The translations under genes and the position numbers were made by a program. Of a DNA stretch of 64,000 nucleotides, positions 46,359 to 53,832 are shown one piece after another; position 1 is the first letter of the stretch; every line of letters starts with the position of its first letter. The DNA comes from CAYLLD01 sp964425135 (GTDB lineage Bacteria > Pseudomonadota > Alphaproteobacteria > Rhodobacterales > Rhodobacteraceae), in the NCBI GenBank assembly GCA_964425135.1, contig CAYRKW010000007.1:1-64000 (forward strand). Reading direction: 5' to 3'. The notes beneath the pieces were generated by a model. That model was not told the DNA's origin, did no database searches, and was given only the letters and a program-made list of their open reading frames with translations.

Positions 46359-46405
46359 TGGGTCGTGTGTGATGGCTTGAGTGTCACACACGACCACTTT
46401 TTTTT
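46359..46405 (+). terminator. Intrinsic terminator after glyA
   Basis: GGTCGTGTGTGA (46361-46372) pairs perfectly with TCACACACGACC (46384-46395), an 11-base loop lies between, and a run of eight T follows (46398-46405). This ends the serine-cycle operon. Confidence 0.9.
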
Positions 46406-46620
46406 CTGGATTAGCCCCCTGAAGGTGGTCCATCAAACCGGATGGAGTGTCCCGCAAATTGGAGAGCGATGGTTGGGAAACGAGAAAAGCCAGAAGAGCT
46501 TCTATCGAAGCTTCGACGGCTTGAAGTTCTGCAAGGACAAGGTGCTACGATTGCCAAAGCGGTGCATCAGATCGGCGTGACACGGCAGACGTTCAGCTCG
46601 TCCGAACCTTGTTTTGCTCC
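46406..46620 (+). mobile_element. IS3-family remnant (transposase orfA fragment)
   Basis: From ATG 46469 the frame reads VGKREKPEELLSKLRRLEVLQGQG and then AKAVHQIGVTRQTF, the helix-turn-helix start of IS3-family orfA transposases. It then departs from the family (SSSEPCFAP, TGA), so the rest of orfA and all of orfB are missing. GGAGAG precedes the ATG. The upstream stretch from about 46406 (ATTAGCCCCCTGAAGGTGG) is probably the left terminal region of the element; its exact end is not determined. The remnant lies between the glyA terminator and tRNA-Thr. Confidence 0.75.
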
Positions 46621-46695
46621 ATGATGCTCCAGATCTCCCGAAATATCGTTACTATTCAAAGCGTTCTGGTGTACTCCAGAGCGGCGGCTCTGTTT

Positions 46696-46771
46696 TGGTG
46701 CCGCTGATAGGACTCGAACCTACGACCCCATCATTACGAATGACGTGCTCTACCAGCTGAGCTACAGCGGC
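46696..46771 (-). tRNA. tRNA-Thr (anticodon CGT)
   Basis: The minus strand gives acceptor GCCGCTG/CAGCGGC, D-arm GCTCAGCTGGTAGAGC, anticodon loop TTCGTAA (anticodon CGT), T-arm GTAGG-TTCGAGT-CCTAT, discriminator A and an encoded CCA. It is 76 bases and complete. Confidence 0.97.
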
Positions 46772-46892
46772 GCCGAGGGTGATTTAGGGGGTTGTGGCGA
46801 CGGGTGCAAGAGGGCTGATCACCTTGATTGTGTCGTTGGGTTTTGAGTGTTTGGTGGTGACGTGGAGCGACTAAAAACTTGAGCAAAGCCCA

Positions 46893-47588
46893 TCAAGATG
46901 TTGAGATTAAACCCAAAAAAATCTTGAGTTGGGTCGTCCAGTTTTTCTCAACCACTGTCGGCGCGAGTTGTGCTTCGCAGGCTTCACCGGGTTTGCAGGC
47001 GCTTTGAATGCAAGTTGGTTTGAAGTTGAACGCGAAGCTGGAGCCGCGCGAGATGGAGCCGTCGGGGTTGGCGTGGGCTTGCGGGTCGCGGCGTGTCAGC
47101 ACGGTGTCGACGATGCAAACCTTGTCCCCTGCCGTGAGCGCGCGTGCGACGGCTTTGGCGCAGTTGGGGCTGATTTTGGGTTTGCTGTCTTCAGGGATCG
47201 ACAGCTCATCAAATTTCCACTCGACCTGATAAAAATTGCGCTCGAACACCGACAAATCGGAATCTGACCCGCTTTTGACCCGCGCGATATCGGCGAGGAA
47301 ATTGGTGACCGGCGGAAATATTTGCCCGGCGACATTCACAAAGGTGGCCTCATCCGGGACCGCAACCGTGTGGTCAAAGCCGTTGAACGAGCATAGTGGA
47401 CTGCGCTGGAATTTTCCGTTGGTGAAGCGATACATGTTGCCGGGGCTGGGCGCGGCGATGACGTAGGACGGCTGCATCTCGCGAGCGAGGATTGTGTCGT
47501 TTAGCGAAAGCGATAGCAACTGGGCCAGCGCGATGGTGCATAGCGCAGCGGTTGCGATGAAGGCGAGGACCAGTTTGATATATCTCAT
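46893..47588 (-). CDS. Unknown membrane-anchored/secreted protein with conserved cysteines
   Basis: The 231-residue protein starts at ATG 47588, chosen because it places a signal or anchor helix (YIKLVLAFIATAALCTIALAQ) at the N-terminus; the longer frame from 47747 runs into the next gene. The exported part contains SPLCSFNGFDHTVAVPDEATF and several Cys (IQSACKPGEACEAQ). No family recognised. It is 10 bases downstream of a small Cys-rich secreted protein gene, suggesting an exported pair. Confidence 0.75.
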   Translation of the reverse strand: MRYIKLVLAFIATAALCTIALAQLLSLSLNDTILAREMQPSYVIAAPSPGNMYRFTNGKFQRSPLCSFNGFDHTVAVPDEATFVNVAGQIFPPVTNFLADIARVKSGSDSDLSVFERNFYQVEWKFDELSIPEDSKPKISPNCAKAVARALTAGDKVCIVDTVLTRRDPQAHANPDGSISRGSSFAFNFKPTCIQSACKPGEACEAQLAPTVVEKNWTTQLKIFLGLISTS

Positions 47589-47598
47589 GGGTGCAGAC

Positions 47599-47778
47599 CT
47601 ATTCGGGGCAGCATAGGTTTTCGGCGCACAAGTATTGTCCGGCCGGGCAGACCAGAGGTTCGATCGGGTTGCCATCCGCATCAAGTTCGACCGCATCGTC
47701 CTGTTCATCTGTCTGAGCGATTGCGGCTGGTGCGAGTGCCAGAGCACTCCAAATCAAGAAAACTGTTATCGGTTTCAT
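47599..47778 (-). CDS. Small secreted cysteine-rich protein
   Basis: The 59-residue precursor has a signal peptide (PITVFLIWSALALAPAAIAQ), an acidic stretch (TDEQDDAVELDADGNPIEP), and a C-terminal knot of four Cys in CPAGQYLCAENLCCPE. GGGG lies before ATG 47778; the longer frame to 47901 would bury the signal peptide. The disulfide-rich tail could bind metal or a partner. Family unknown. Confidence 0.7.
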   Translation of the reverse strand: MKPITVFLIWSALALAPAAIAQTDEQDDAVELDADGNPIEPLVCPAGQYLCAENLCCPE

Positions 47779-47981
47779 GTTAACCCCCATGTCGATCAGC
47801 GTGTGCGCCTGATTGTGCATAATTTTACAGTGAAACGAAGTGCGTATTGCCACTATTTTGCATGAGAATCGCCGCCCAAACGGGTGAAAACTTCGAAACA
47901 AACAGCGTTGGGGGCGCTCACTTCATCGCGATCCGACATAATTTGCTTGAATTGCGCGGTCCTGGCGGCACATGATTTCGC

Positions 47982-48527
47982 ATGATCAAAGGCCTTACAC
48001 TCGCGTTGCTGCTCGCGGCAACGACTGCGCAGGCGCAAAGCTGCCCGCCGCTACCAGATCGCTCTGCTGAGCGGCGTGATCTGCTCAAAGCGCTGCGGTT
48101 TTCGCCTGATCCTGCCGCTGGTGTTGAAGCTGCAAATGCGGTTTGGGCGTTTTGGACCACAGCGCCGGATGAGACAGCGCAGGATATGCTGGATCGCGGG
48201 ATGGCAGCGATGCGTGATCAAAGGCCGGATATTGCAGAAAGTATATTGGAAGATCTGGTCGCCTATTGTCCCGATTTTGCAGAAGGCTGGAATCAAAGGG
48301 CGTTCGCGCGGTTTTTGAATTCGAAGCTCGATGCCTCGTTGGAAGATATCGCAGCGGCTCTGAAACTGGAGCCGGATCATTTCGGAGCGCTCTCTGGGCG
48401 GGCAATGATTTTGGTGCGGCAGGGACGATCCCGACTGGCCCAAATCGCGCTACGCCGTGCCGTTTTGGTACATCCCTGGCTGTCTGAGCGACAATTTTTG
48501 GAAGAAATTCCTGGACAGGAATTGTGA
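47982..48527 (+). CDS. Secreted TPR-like protein
   Basis: The 181-residue protein has a signal peptide ending TTAQAQ. The mature part has helix pairs typical of TPRs: AQDMLDRGMAAMRDQRPDIAES, FAEGWNQRAFARFLNSKLDASLEDIAAALKLEPDHFGALSGRAMI. Proteins of this type are frequent in alphaproteobacterial periplasm as interaction modules. It is divergent from the Cys-rich pair. Confidence 0.85.
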   Translation: MIKGLTLALLLAATTAQAQSCPPLPDRSAERRDLLKALRFSPDPAAGVEAANAVWAFWTTAPDETAQDMLDRGMAAMRDQRPDIAESILEDLVAYCPDFAEGWNQRAFARFLNSKLDASLEDIAAALKLEPDHFGALSGRAMILVRQGRSRLAQIALRRAVLVHPWLSERQFLEEIPGQEL

Positions 48528-48717
48528 TAAAAATGCGGATAAGCGACTTTAAGCCGGTTTAAGTAATTGATTTTAAAAGAAAAAAATTAGACCTCCAGCC
48601 CGTGGTAAAGAAAGTGTAAAAAAATGCAATTTTGCTAATTATTTGCCTTTTTTTTGTCTCAATTGAAGGTAATAAGATGTGTGTCGGCAGGATAGTCGGC
48701 GATTGTAAACCGAAATA

Positions 48718-48996
48718 ATGGGATTGAAAGTTCAGACAATGTTCGCGGTTCGTGACATCATTACACGCTTTTGGAAGGATCAGGGCGGCGGTGTGCCGGT
48801 CGAGGTGATCGCCTTGACAGGGTCGCTTGTTCTTCTGGGCGTAACTGTAATGGAAACCCAACAAACCGGTGTACCAGCAGAAGGCGTCGAGTCGACTGAG
48901 GAAGTGTTTGTTCGCAAGTGCGGACAGCGTGTTGCCACCTCAACGGAAACAAGCATTGCTCTCCCGCAAGTGGGATCGAGCAACGCGTGTAACTGA
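48718..48996 (+). CDS. Small Flp-pilin-like membrane protein
   Basis: The product has 92 residues (85 from ATG 48739). The N-terminal part RDIITRFWKDQGGGVPVEVIALTGSLVLLGVTVM resembles Flp pilins: a short charged start, a Gly/Val hinge and a single hydrophobic helix with a Glu near its start. The tail has two Cys (VRKCGQRVA, SSNACN). No tad/cpa genes are near, so it would be an orphan. It is preceded by an AT-rich leader and followed by a strong hairpin. Confidence 0.6.
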   Translation: MGLKVQTMFAVRDIITRFWKDQGGGVPVEVIALTGSLVLLGVTVMETQQTGVPAEGVESTEEVFVRKCGQRVATSTETSIALPQVGSSNACN

Positions 48997-49038
48997 GTCT
49001 CGCTTACGCAAATAGCCTTCTTGACGGCAACGAATGAA

Positions 49039-49086
49039 CAGGCCACCCTCAGCGAACTTAAAGCTAGGGGTGGCCTGTTTTGTTTC
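49039..49086 (+). terminator. Strong terminator overlapping the rhomboid start
   Basis: CAGGCCACCC (49039-49048) pairs perfectly with GGGTGGCCTG (49068-49077), followed by TTTTGTTT. It ends the pilin-like gene. The T-tract contains the TTG start codon of the rhomboid gene (49080), and the only purine-rich stretch ahead of that start (AGGGGTGG) is inside the 3' arm. The hairpin could therefore also control the next gene. Confidence 0.88.
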
Positions 49087-49838
49087 CCATCAGAGATCAT
49101 AATCCTTCGGGGCGTATTCCATATGTGACATATGCGCTGATCGCGGCCAATATCGGCATCTTCCTGATGTATTTTGCGATCATTGGGCAGGATGCGAAAT
49201 TTGCGTCATTCCTGGATAACTGGGCGATGATCCCGGCTGAGGTCATGGTGGGCGAGGATCGGCATACGCTGCTGACCTCGATGTTTTTGCATGGCGGGTG
49301 GATGCATCTGGCGGGCAATATGCTGTTTCTATGGATATTTGGCGATAACCTGGAAGATGCCTTCGGGCATCTCGGTTTTCTGGTTTTCTATCTTCTGTGT
49401 GGTTTTGCGGCTGATGCGGCACATCTTTTGTCGGACCCAAACTCGCAGGTGCCGGTTGTCGGCGCATCCGGTGCGATCGCGGGTGTGATGGGCGGGTATC
49501 TTTTGCTTTATCCCAAAGCGAAGGTCGATATTCTGTTGATATTCATTGTGTTTTTCCGCGTCTTCACCATCCCGGCGTGGATCGTTTTGGCGATCTGGTT
49601 TGGCATTCAGGTGTTCAGCGGCGCGGCGAGCACGGCCGAAGGCGGCGGAGTAGCTTATTGGGCGCATGCGGGTGGATTTGTAGCTGGCCTCATCTTCGCC
49701 CTGCCGTACTGGCTGCGCAACGGAGGGGTGCGTTTTTGGAGCGCCAATGACTATCACCCACCGCATCCTGACGGAAAAATTCCCGAGCGTATCAGCAATA
49801 TTCCGGTGGTGCAGCGTCGCGGCGGATCGCGCCGATGA
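49080..49838 (+). CDS. Rhomboid-family intramembrane serine protease
   Basis: The product has 252 residues with about six transmembrane helices. Catalytic features are the active-site GASGAIAGVMGGY (Ser) and the later YWAHAGGFVAGLIF (His), with the family's HGGWMHLAGNMLFLWIFGDN loop. The protein cleaves membrane helices. MFPIRDHNPSGR is the usual family start, so the TTG at 49080 is taken as real. It overlaps the GFA gene by 4 bases. Confidence 0.94.
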   Translation: MFPIRDHNPSGRIPYVTYALIAANIGIFLMYFAIIGQDAKFASFLDNWAMIPAEVMVGEDRHTLLTSMFLHGGWMHLAGNMLFLWIFGDNLEDAFGHLGFLVFYLLCGFAADAAHLLSDPNSQVPVVGASGAIAGVMGGYLLLYPKAKVDILLIFIVFFRVFTIPAWIVLAIWFGIQVFSGAASTAEGGGVAYWAHAGGFVAGLIFALPYWLRNGGVRFWSANDYHPPHPDGKIPERISNIPVVQRRGGSRR

Positions 49839-50203
49839 GCGAGCATGTCTGTGCGTCCTGCCATTGTGGTGCGGTTGTTTTGTCGTTTAAATTGCATAAT
49901 GGACTAGAGGAGGCGCGGCGTTGTGATTGTTCGTTTTGCATGCGCCGGGGTGCGGTGGCAGCGACGGTGAAGTTGGGCGATCTGGAGGTTGTGAAGGGCG
50001 AAGAAAACCTGTCGCTTTATTCGTTCAACACCCACACGGCGAAACATTATTTTTGCAAAACCTGCGGGATTTATACCCACCATCAGCGGCGCTCTAACCC
50101 GGATGAGTTTGGGGTGAATATCGGGAATATTCAGGGGGTTAATGTCCGGTCTTTGGGCGAGATCGGGTGGGTTGACGGGATCAATCATCCATCGGACGCA
50201 TAA
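49835..50203 (+). CDS. GFA-family zinc protein
   Basis: The 122-residue protein carries the glutathione-dependent formaldehyde-activating (GFA/CENP-V) Cys pattern: CASCHCGAV, CDCSFCMRRGAV and YFCKTCGIYTHH, which bind two zinc ions. Some members (Gfa) bind S-hydroxymethylglutathione in formaldehyde oxidation, but most are uncharacterised. A formaldehyde role would suit the serine-cycle genotype, but is inference only. Iteron copy 2 and repeat copy E follow. Confidence 0.9.
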   Translation: MSEHVCASCHCGAVVLSFKLHNGLEEARRCDCSFCMRRGAVAATVKLGDLEVVKGEENLSLYSFNTHTAKHYFCKTCGIYTHHQRRSNPDEFGVNIGNIQGVNVRSLGEIGWVDGINHPSDA

Positions 50204-50283
50204 GTGCGATTTGGTGACAATCCGCACATCTTTTCTTTTGAAAGTCGGGAATAAAAAGGGTGTCTTCCCTGACAGTGTTCCTT

Positions 50284-50322
50284 AAAAAAGGGCGCTCGCA
50301 TCACGCGGCGCTCTTCTTTTTT
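50284..50322 (+). terminator. Probable intrinsic terminator after the GFA gene
   Basis: AAAAAAGGGCGC and GCGCTCTTCTTTTTT form an imperfect stem with flanking A and T tracts, giving a roughly bidirectional terminator shape. The rest of the 310-base gap (50204-50513) holds iteron copy 2 and composite repeat copy E, and no gene. Confidence 0.5.
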
Positions 50323-50349
50323 GTCATCGATTGGTGGGTAAAACAGTGG

Positions 50350-50390
50350 ATGCACAGGCTATGCACAATCGATGCACAAAGCATACACGG
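50350..50390 (+). repeat. ATGCACA iteron array, copy 2
   Basis: Units start at 50350, 50361, 50372 (ATGCACA) and 50383 (ATACACG), exactly 11 bases apart. The bases between units also match copies 1 and 3 (ATGCACAATCGATGCACAAA). It lies downstream of the GFA gene, and composite repeat copy E starts 26 bases later. Confidence 0.75.
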
Positions 50391-50415
50391 TTTTGCGGCA
50401 ATTCCCTCAAACGGA

Positions 50416-50497
50416 GCGGCCCTTGCGGGCCGCACGACATGTCATTTCACACGCGTTGCGTGTGAAATCAGTGTGAGTATTTGCTGGAAAGATGAAG
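50416..50497 (+). repeat. Composite hairpin/GAGTATTT intergenic repeat, copy E
   Basis: GCGGCCC (50416-50422), loop TTGC, GGGCCGC (50427-50433) form the first stem. A second perfect 11-base inverted repeat follows: ATTTCACACGC (50444-50454), GTT, GCGTGTGAAAT (50458-50468). Then comes GAGTATTTGCTGGAAA (50475-50490). It has the same layout as copy C behind an iteron array. Confidence 0.65.
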
Positions 50498-50513
50498 CGT
50501 GATGGCGTTCGGG

Positions 50514-51173
50514 TTAGCGCGTCGGTGCCGCGTGTTGATCGCGAATATCGCTGAGCACCTGGGTCCAGAGGGCGGGTTCCTGGGCGCCGTTCACGACATA
50601 TTTGTTGTCGATGATAAAACAGGGCACGCCGGTCACTCCGATTTTGCGATAGTGTTCGTCTTCGGCAATGACATCTTCGCGGTCGGCATCGGTGGCCAGA
50701 AGGCGTGCGACCATGACGCGGTCCATGCCTGATGCAGCTGCAACATCGCATAGCACGGTGTGATCGGAGATATCCTGGCCTTCTTCGAAATAGGCTTTGA
50801 ACAAACCGTCGACGACGCCGTTTTGGCGCGCTTCGGAGCGGGACCATTTGATCAGCCGGTGGGCATCGATGGTGTTCGGCGTGCGGGTGATTTTGTCGAA
50901 ATGGACATCGAGGCCGGAGGCATAGGCCGCTTCTTCGATTTGTTTATAGAAGCTCATGGCACGCTCTTTGCCGAATTTGGCTTCGAGATATTCCTGACGT
51001 CCAACGCCTTCGGGGGGCATGTGTGGATTGAGCTGAAACGTGCGCCAGTGAACGTCAAACGGCGTGTCGCCTGCAGTTTCGAGCGCTTTGTTGAAGCGGG
51101 TTTTGCCGATGTAGCACCATGGGCAGATTGGATCGGATACCAGATCAAGTGGGATCAATTGGGTGGATTCCAT
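50514..51173 (-). CDS. DsbA-family oxidoreductase (FrnE-like)
   Basis: The 219-residue protein lacks a signal peptide, so it is cytoplasmic. The CPWC active site lies at SDPICPWCYIGKTRF, the family's DVHWRTFQLNPHMPPEG follows, and the cis-Pro loop is VTGVPCFIIDNKYVVNGAQ. FrnE-like proteins handle thiol exchange or isomerisation in stress or secondary metabolism. It starts inside the end of the acyl-CoA synthetase gene (19-base overlap), so the two are coupled. Confidence 0.93.
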   Translation of the reverse strand: MESTQLIPLDLVSDPICPWCYIGKTRFNKALETAGDTPFDVHWRTFQLNPHMPPEGVGRQEYLEAKFGKERAMSFYKQIEEAAYASGLDVHFDKITRTPNTIDAHRLIKWSRSEARQNGVVDGLFKAYFEEGQDISDHTVLCDVAAASGMDRVMVARLLATDADREDVIAEDEHYRKIGVTGVPCFIIDNKYVVNGAQEPALWTQVLSDIRDQHAAPTR

Positions 51174-52684
51174 GCGCGCAGGGCCTTTCGGTTGAGTTTT
51201 CCGTTCGCCATTTTGGGCAGTTCGGGAAGATGGATATAGGCGCGCGGCTGTTTGTGGCGTGCGAGCCGGTCCTCGATATAGGTGTGGAGCGCGGTTTGTT
51301 CAATCGGCAGATGCGCTTCGTAAAATGCTGCGATGATGGTCGCCCCTTGAGATGTTGTGAGGCTTGTGACCGCGCAGTTGGTGATGTCGGGATGGGCGTT
51401 GAGCGTGGCCTCGATTTCTTGCGGGGCAATGCGATAGCCGCCTGCGGTCATCAGATCATCTGCACGGCCTTTGTGGCTGATACGGTTTTGCACGTCCATT
51501 TGCGCCAGATCACCAGTGACGAACCAGTCGTTCTTCAGGGGCAGATGCGGCGCGGCGTCTTTGCGGTGATATCCGAGCATGAGCCCGGGGTCTGAGTTAT
51601 GGATCGCAAGATCGCCGGTTTTGCCTAGCTCCGTCGGGCTTGCGTTCTCATCAAGGATAGCGATGGTGCGTCCCCGTTGGGGTTTGGGGGCGGGGCAGGA
51701 CGGGTTTGAGGAGATATAGGTGGAGCATTCGCTCATCCCCAGGGCGCTGTAGATGGGTGTGCCGGTTTTGGCCTGCCATCTGCGCGCGATATCGGCAGGA
51801 AGATGTTCGCCTGCGCTTAAGGAGTGGCGCAGGCTGGGGAGAGGGCGGGCGGTATCGAGCGATTGGCGAAAGATGCCGGGGGCGGCGGCGAAGATGCTGG
51901 CGTTATGGGTCTCGATCAGGGCAGGCCAAATGCCGCGCTCGGGTGGTCCTGTGTAGATGAGCGCGGTTGCGTTCATCGCCCATGGGTCAAGCAACCCTGT
52001 GCCAAGCGTGTAGGTCCAGTTGAATGCGCCTGCATGGAGCAGCCGGTCGTTTTCGCGCAGATCGTACCAGTCGCGCCACATCATCCGCCGCGCCCAGACC
52101 GCGCGATGGGCGTGGACGACCCCTTTGGGGGTGCCGGAGCTGCCGGAGGTGTAAACGATATAGGCCGGGTCGTCTTTGTGGGTATCGCTGGGCGTTGCGG
52201 CTGGCTCGTGGCGCATCTCAATCAGGATGTTTTGATCGATGATGGGGGGGGACGGGTTTGGTGCGTCCAATTCGGCCCCCAGAACAATCGCGCGCACGTC
52301 TCCGAGATCGGCGAGGATGCGCGCAAATTCGCCTGGTGTTAGAGCGGCAGAGGTCGGGACGGGCAGCGCACCGATGGTGATGGCTGCGAGGAAGGCTATG
52401 GGGAATTCTGGTGTGTTGCCAAGACGCAGGGCTATGATATCGCCTTTTTTAATCCCGTGTTTGAGAAGACCTGTCGCGGTGGAGAGGATGGCGGATTGGA
52501 GCTGGGTGCTGGTCCATGACTGCGCGATATGGCCCGCAGATGCGATGCACTCCAGGATCACTTTGTCGGGGGAGGGAGCTGCGCGCGCGAAGATGTAGGA
52601 CGCCAGATTGAAGCGCTCCGGGCAGGGCGTTGATTGGCTGGACAGATAATGCGCGCGTTGTGACATTGGGGATGTTTTGGCCAT
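51155..52684 (-). CDS. Acyl-CoA synthetase (AMP-forming, benzoate/4-coumarate type)
   Basis: The 509-residue adenylate-forming enzyme has the P-loop YTSGSSGTPKGVVHAHRA, a middle motif YSALGMSECSTYISSN, the hinge WFVTGDLAQMD and the late Lys in KMANGKLNRKALR. It activates a carboxylic acid with ATP and CoA. The class matches benzoate/coumarate or medium-chain ligases; the substrate is not decidable here. The frame is open to 52963, but rpmB's leader lies there, so ATG 52684 (MAKTSP) or 52666 is the likely start. Confidence 0.9.
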   Translation of the reverse strand: MAKTSPMSQRAHYLSSQSTPCPERFNLASYIFARAAPSPDKVILECIASAGHIAQSWTSTQLQSAILSTATGLLKHGIKKGDIIALRLGNTPEFPIAFLAAITIGALPVPTSAALTPGEFARILADLGDVRAIVLGAELDAPNPSPPIIDQNILIEMRHEPAATPSDTHKDDPAYIVYTSGSSGTPKGVVHAHRAVWARRMMWRDWYDLRENDRLLHAGAFNWTYTLGTGLLDPWAMNATALIYTGPPERGIWPALIETHNASIFAAAPGIFRQSLDTARPLPSLRHSLSAGEHLPADIARRWQAKTGTPIYSALGMSECSTYISSNPSCPAPKPQRGRTIAILDENASPTELGKTGDLAIHNSDPGLMLGYHRKDAAPHLPLKNDWFVTGDLAQMDVQNRISHKGRADDLMTAGGYRIAPQEIEATLNAHPDITNCAVTSLTTSQGATIIAAFYEAHLPIEQTALHTYIEDRLARHKQPRAYIHLPELPKMANGKLNRKALRAWNPPN

Positions 52685-52862
52685 AGCGCTGCCCGCGTGC
52701 AAGGTTGCAAGCGGAGACGGGGTAAAATATGTGGATTTGCGCGGCGCGTTGGTCTCACAAGATGGCTTGACGGCTGGAAGGTAGATGCGTAAAGGGTCGG
52801 CTCGAAATTCAGGCACCCGCGCGATTATGCGCGCCCGCCAAAAGCCGTAAGGACAGATGGTC

Positions 52863-53150
52863 ATGTCGAGAGTATGTGAATTGACGGGCAAGGGCCCGAT
52901 GGTTGGTAACAATGTCAGCCACGCCAACAACAAAACGCGCCGCCGTTTTCTGCCGAACCTCAATCAAGTGACATTGCAGAGCGAGACGTTGGGACGGGGC
53001 TTTAGCTTTCGGGCCGCCGCATCTGCGATCCGTACGGTTGATCACCGTGGCGGTTTGGATGCGTTCTTGCTCAAAGCCAAGGACAGCGAGTTGTCGGCGA
53101 GTGCCTTGAAGGTCAAGCGCGATATTCAAAAGGCGCAAGCCGCAGGGTAA
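52863..53150 (+). CDS. rpmB: 50S ribosomal protein L28
   Basis: The 95-residue protein begins SRVCELTGKGPMVGNNVSHA and continues KTRRRFLPNLNQVTLQSE, the standard L28 pattern. AAGGA at 52849-52853 sits 9 bases before ATG 52863; the ATG at 52857 is too close. It is monocistronic, with its own terminator. Confidence 0.97.
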   Translation: MSRVCELTGKGPMVGNNVSHANNKTRRRFLPNLNQVTLQSETLGRGFSFRAAASAIRTVDHRGGLDAFLLKAKDSELSASALKVKRDIQKAQAAG

Positions 53151-53175
53151 ACCCCGTCGCGCTGATCAGGATTTG

Positions 53176-53208
53176 CAGCCTCGCAGGAATGCGGGGCTGT
53201 TTCATTTT
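53176..53208 (+). terminator. Intrinsic terminator after rpmB
   Basis: CAGCCTCGC (53176-53184) pairs with GCGGGGCTG (53191-53199), one G-U pair included, followed by TTTCATTTTG. Confidence 0.85.
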
Positions 53209-53250
53209 GTCGCTTTGAAATGATGCGCGCAGCTCCATAAATACGGCGAT

Positions 53251-53706
53251 ATGAAAAAACTTTTGGGCATATGTGGTCTGTGGCTGCTGATGAGTTCCAG
53301 CGCATGGGCAGACGGGATCGTTATCGAGGACGCTTACGCGAGGTCCAACGGGCCGATGGCGAAGGCGGGCGCAGCCTTTTTGGTTATTCGCAATGATGGC
53401 GCGGTCGATGATACGCTGGTCGGTGTGTCGTCGGATGTGGCGCGGATGGTCGAGTTGCACACGCATGTGTTCGAGAATGACGTGGCGCGGATGGTGGCGC
53501 TTGAGGATGGGATTACGATTGCAGCGGGCGAGGCGCATCGTCTTGAACGTGGCGGCGATCATGTGATGTTCATGGGGCTTGAAGCGCCGTTCAAACAGGG
53601 TGAGAGCGTGCCGGTTGTGTTTGTCTTTGAAAAGGCGGGCGAGATTGCGGTTGAGATCGAGGTTGATCTGGAGCGCAAGCCGGATGGGGATCATTCGAAC
53701 CATTAG
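53251..53706 (+). CDS. PCu(A)C copper chaperone
   Basis: The 151-residue periplasmic protein has a signal peptide ending SSSAWA. The Cu(I) site follows the H-x-M pattern: MVELHTHVFENDVARMV, then GGDHVMFMGL. A His-containing tail (GDHSNH) may add Cu(II) affinity. These proteins deliver copper to the CuA or CuB centre of cytochrome oxidase. Repeat copy D follows. Confidence 0.93.
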   Translation: MKKLLGICGLWLLMSSSAWADGIVIEDAYARSNGPMAKAGAAFLVIRNDGAVDDTLVGVSSDVARMVELHTHVFENDVARMVALEDGITIAAGEAHRLERGGDHVMFMGLEAPFKQGESVPVVFVFEKAGEIAVEIEVDLERKPDGDHSNH

Positions 53707-53741
53707 GTATTCGGCTTTTTGGCGTTATGTGATCAAGCGGT

Positions 53742-53797
53742 GAGCCGCTGGCGCGGCTCTCGTCATTTGTTTTGCGCTTGCGCGCGCAGCGGGATAT
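53742..53797 (+). repeat. Composite hairpin/GAGTATTT intergenic repeat, copy D
   Basis: GAGCCGC (53742-53748), loop TGGC, GCGGCTC (53753-53759) form a perfect stem, then TTGCGCTTGCGC and a GGGATATTTTTGAA box. Loop and TTGCGCTTGCGC match copy C exactly, while the box is more divergent. It lies 36 bases behind the PCu(A)C gene, on the same strand. Confidence 0.65.
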
Positions 53798-53832
53798 TTT
53801 TGAACCAAAGATGTGTGGTCGTGCATTTGGGA

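Noticed and set aside
49835..50203. Naming the GFA-family gene as a proven formaldehyde-activating enzyme
   Set aside because: The Cys pattern defines the fold only, and no glutathione-dependent formaldehyde dehydrogenase gene is adjacent.
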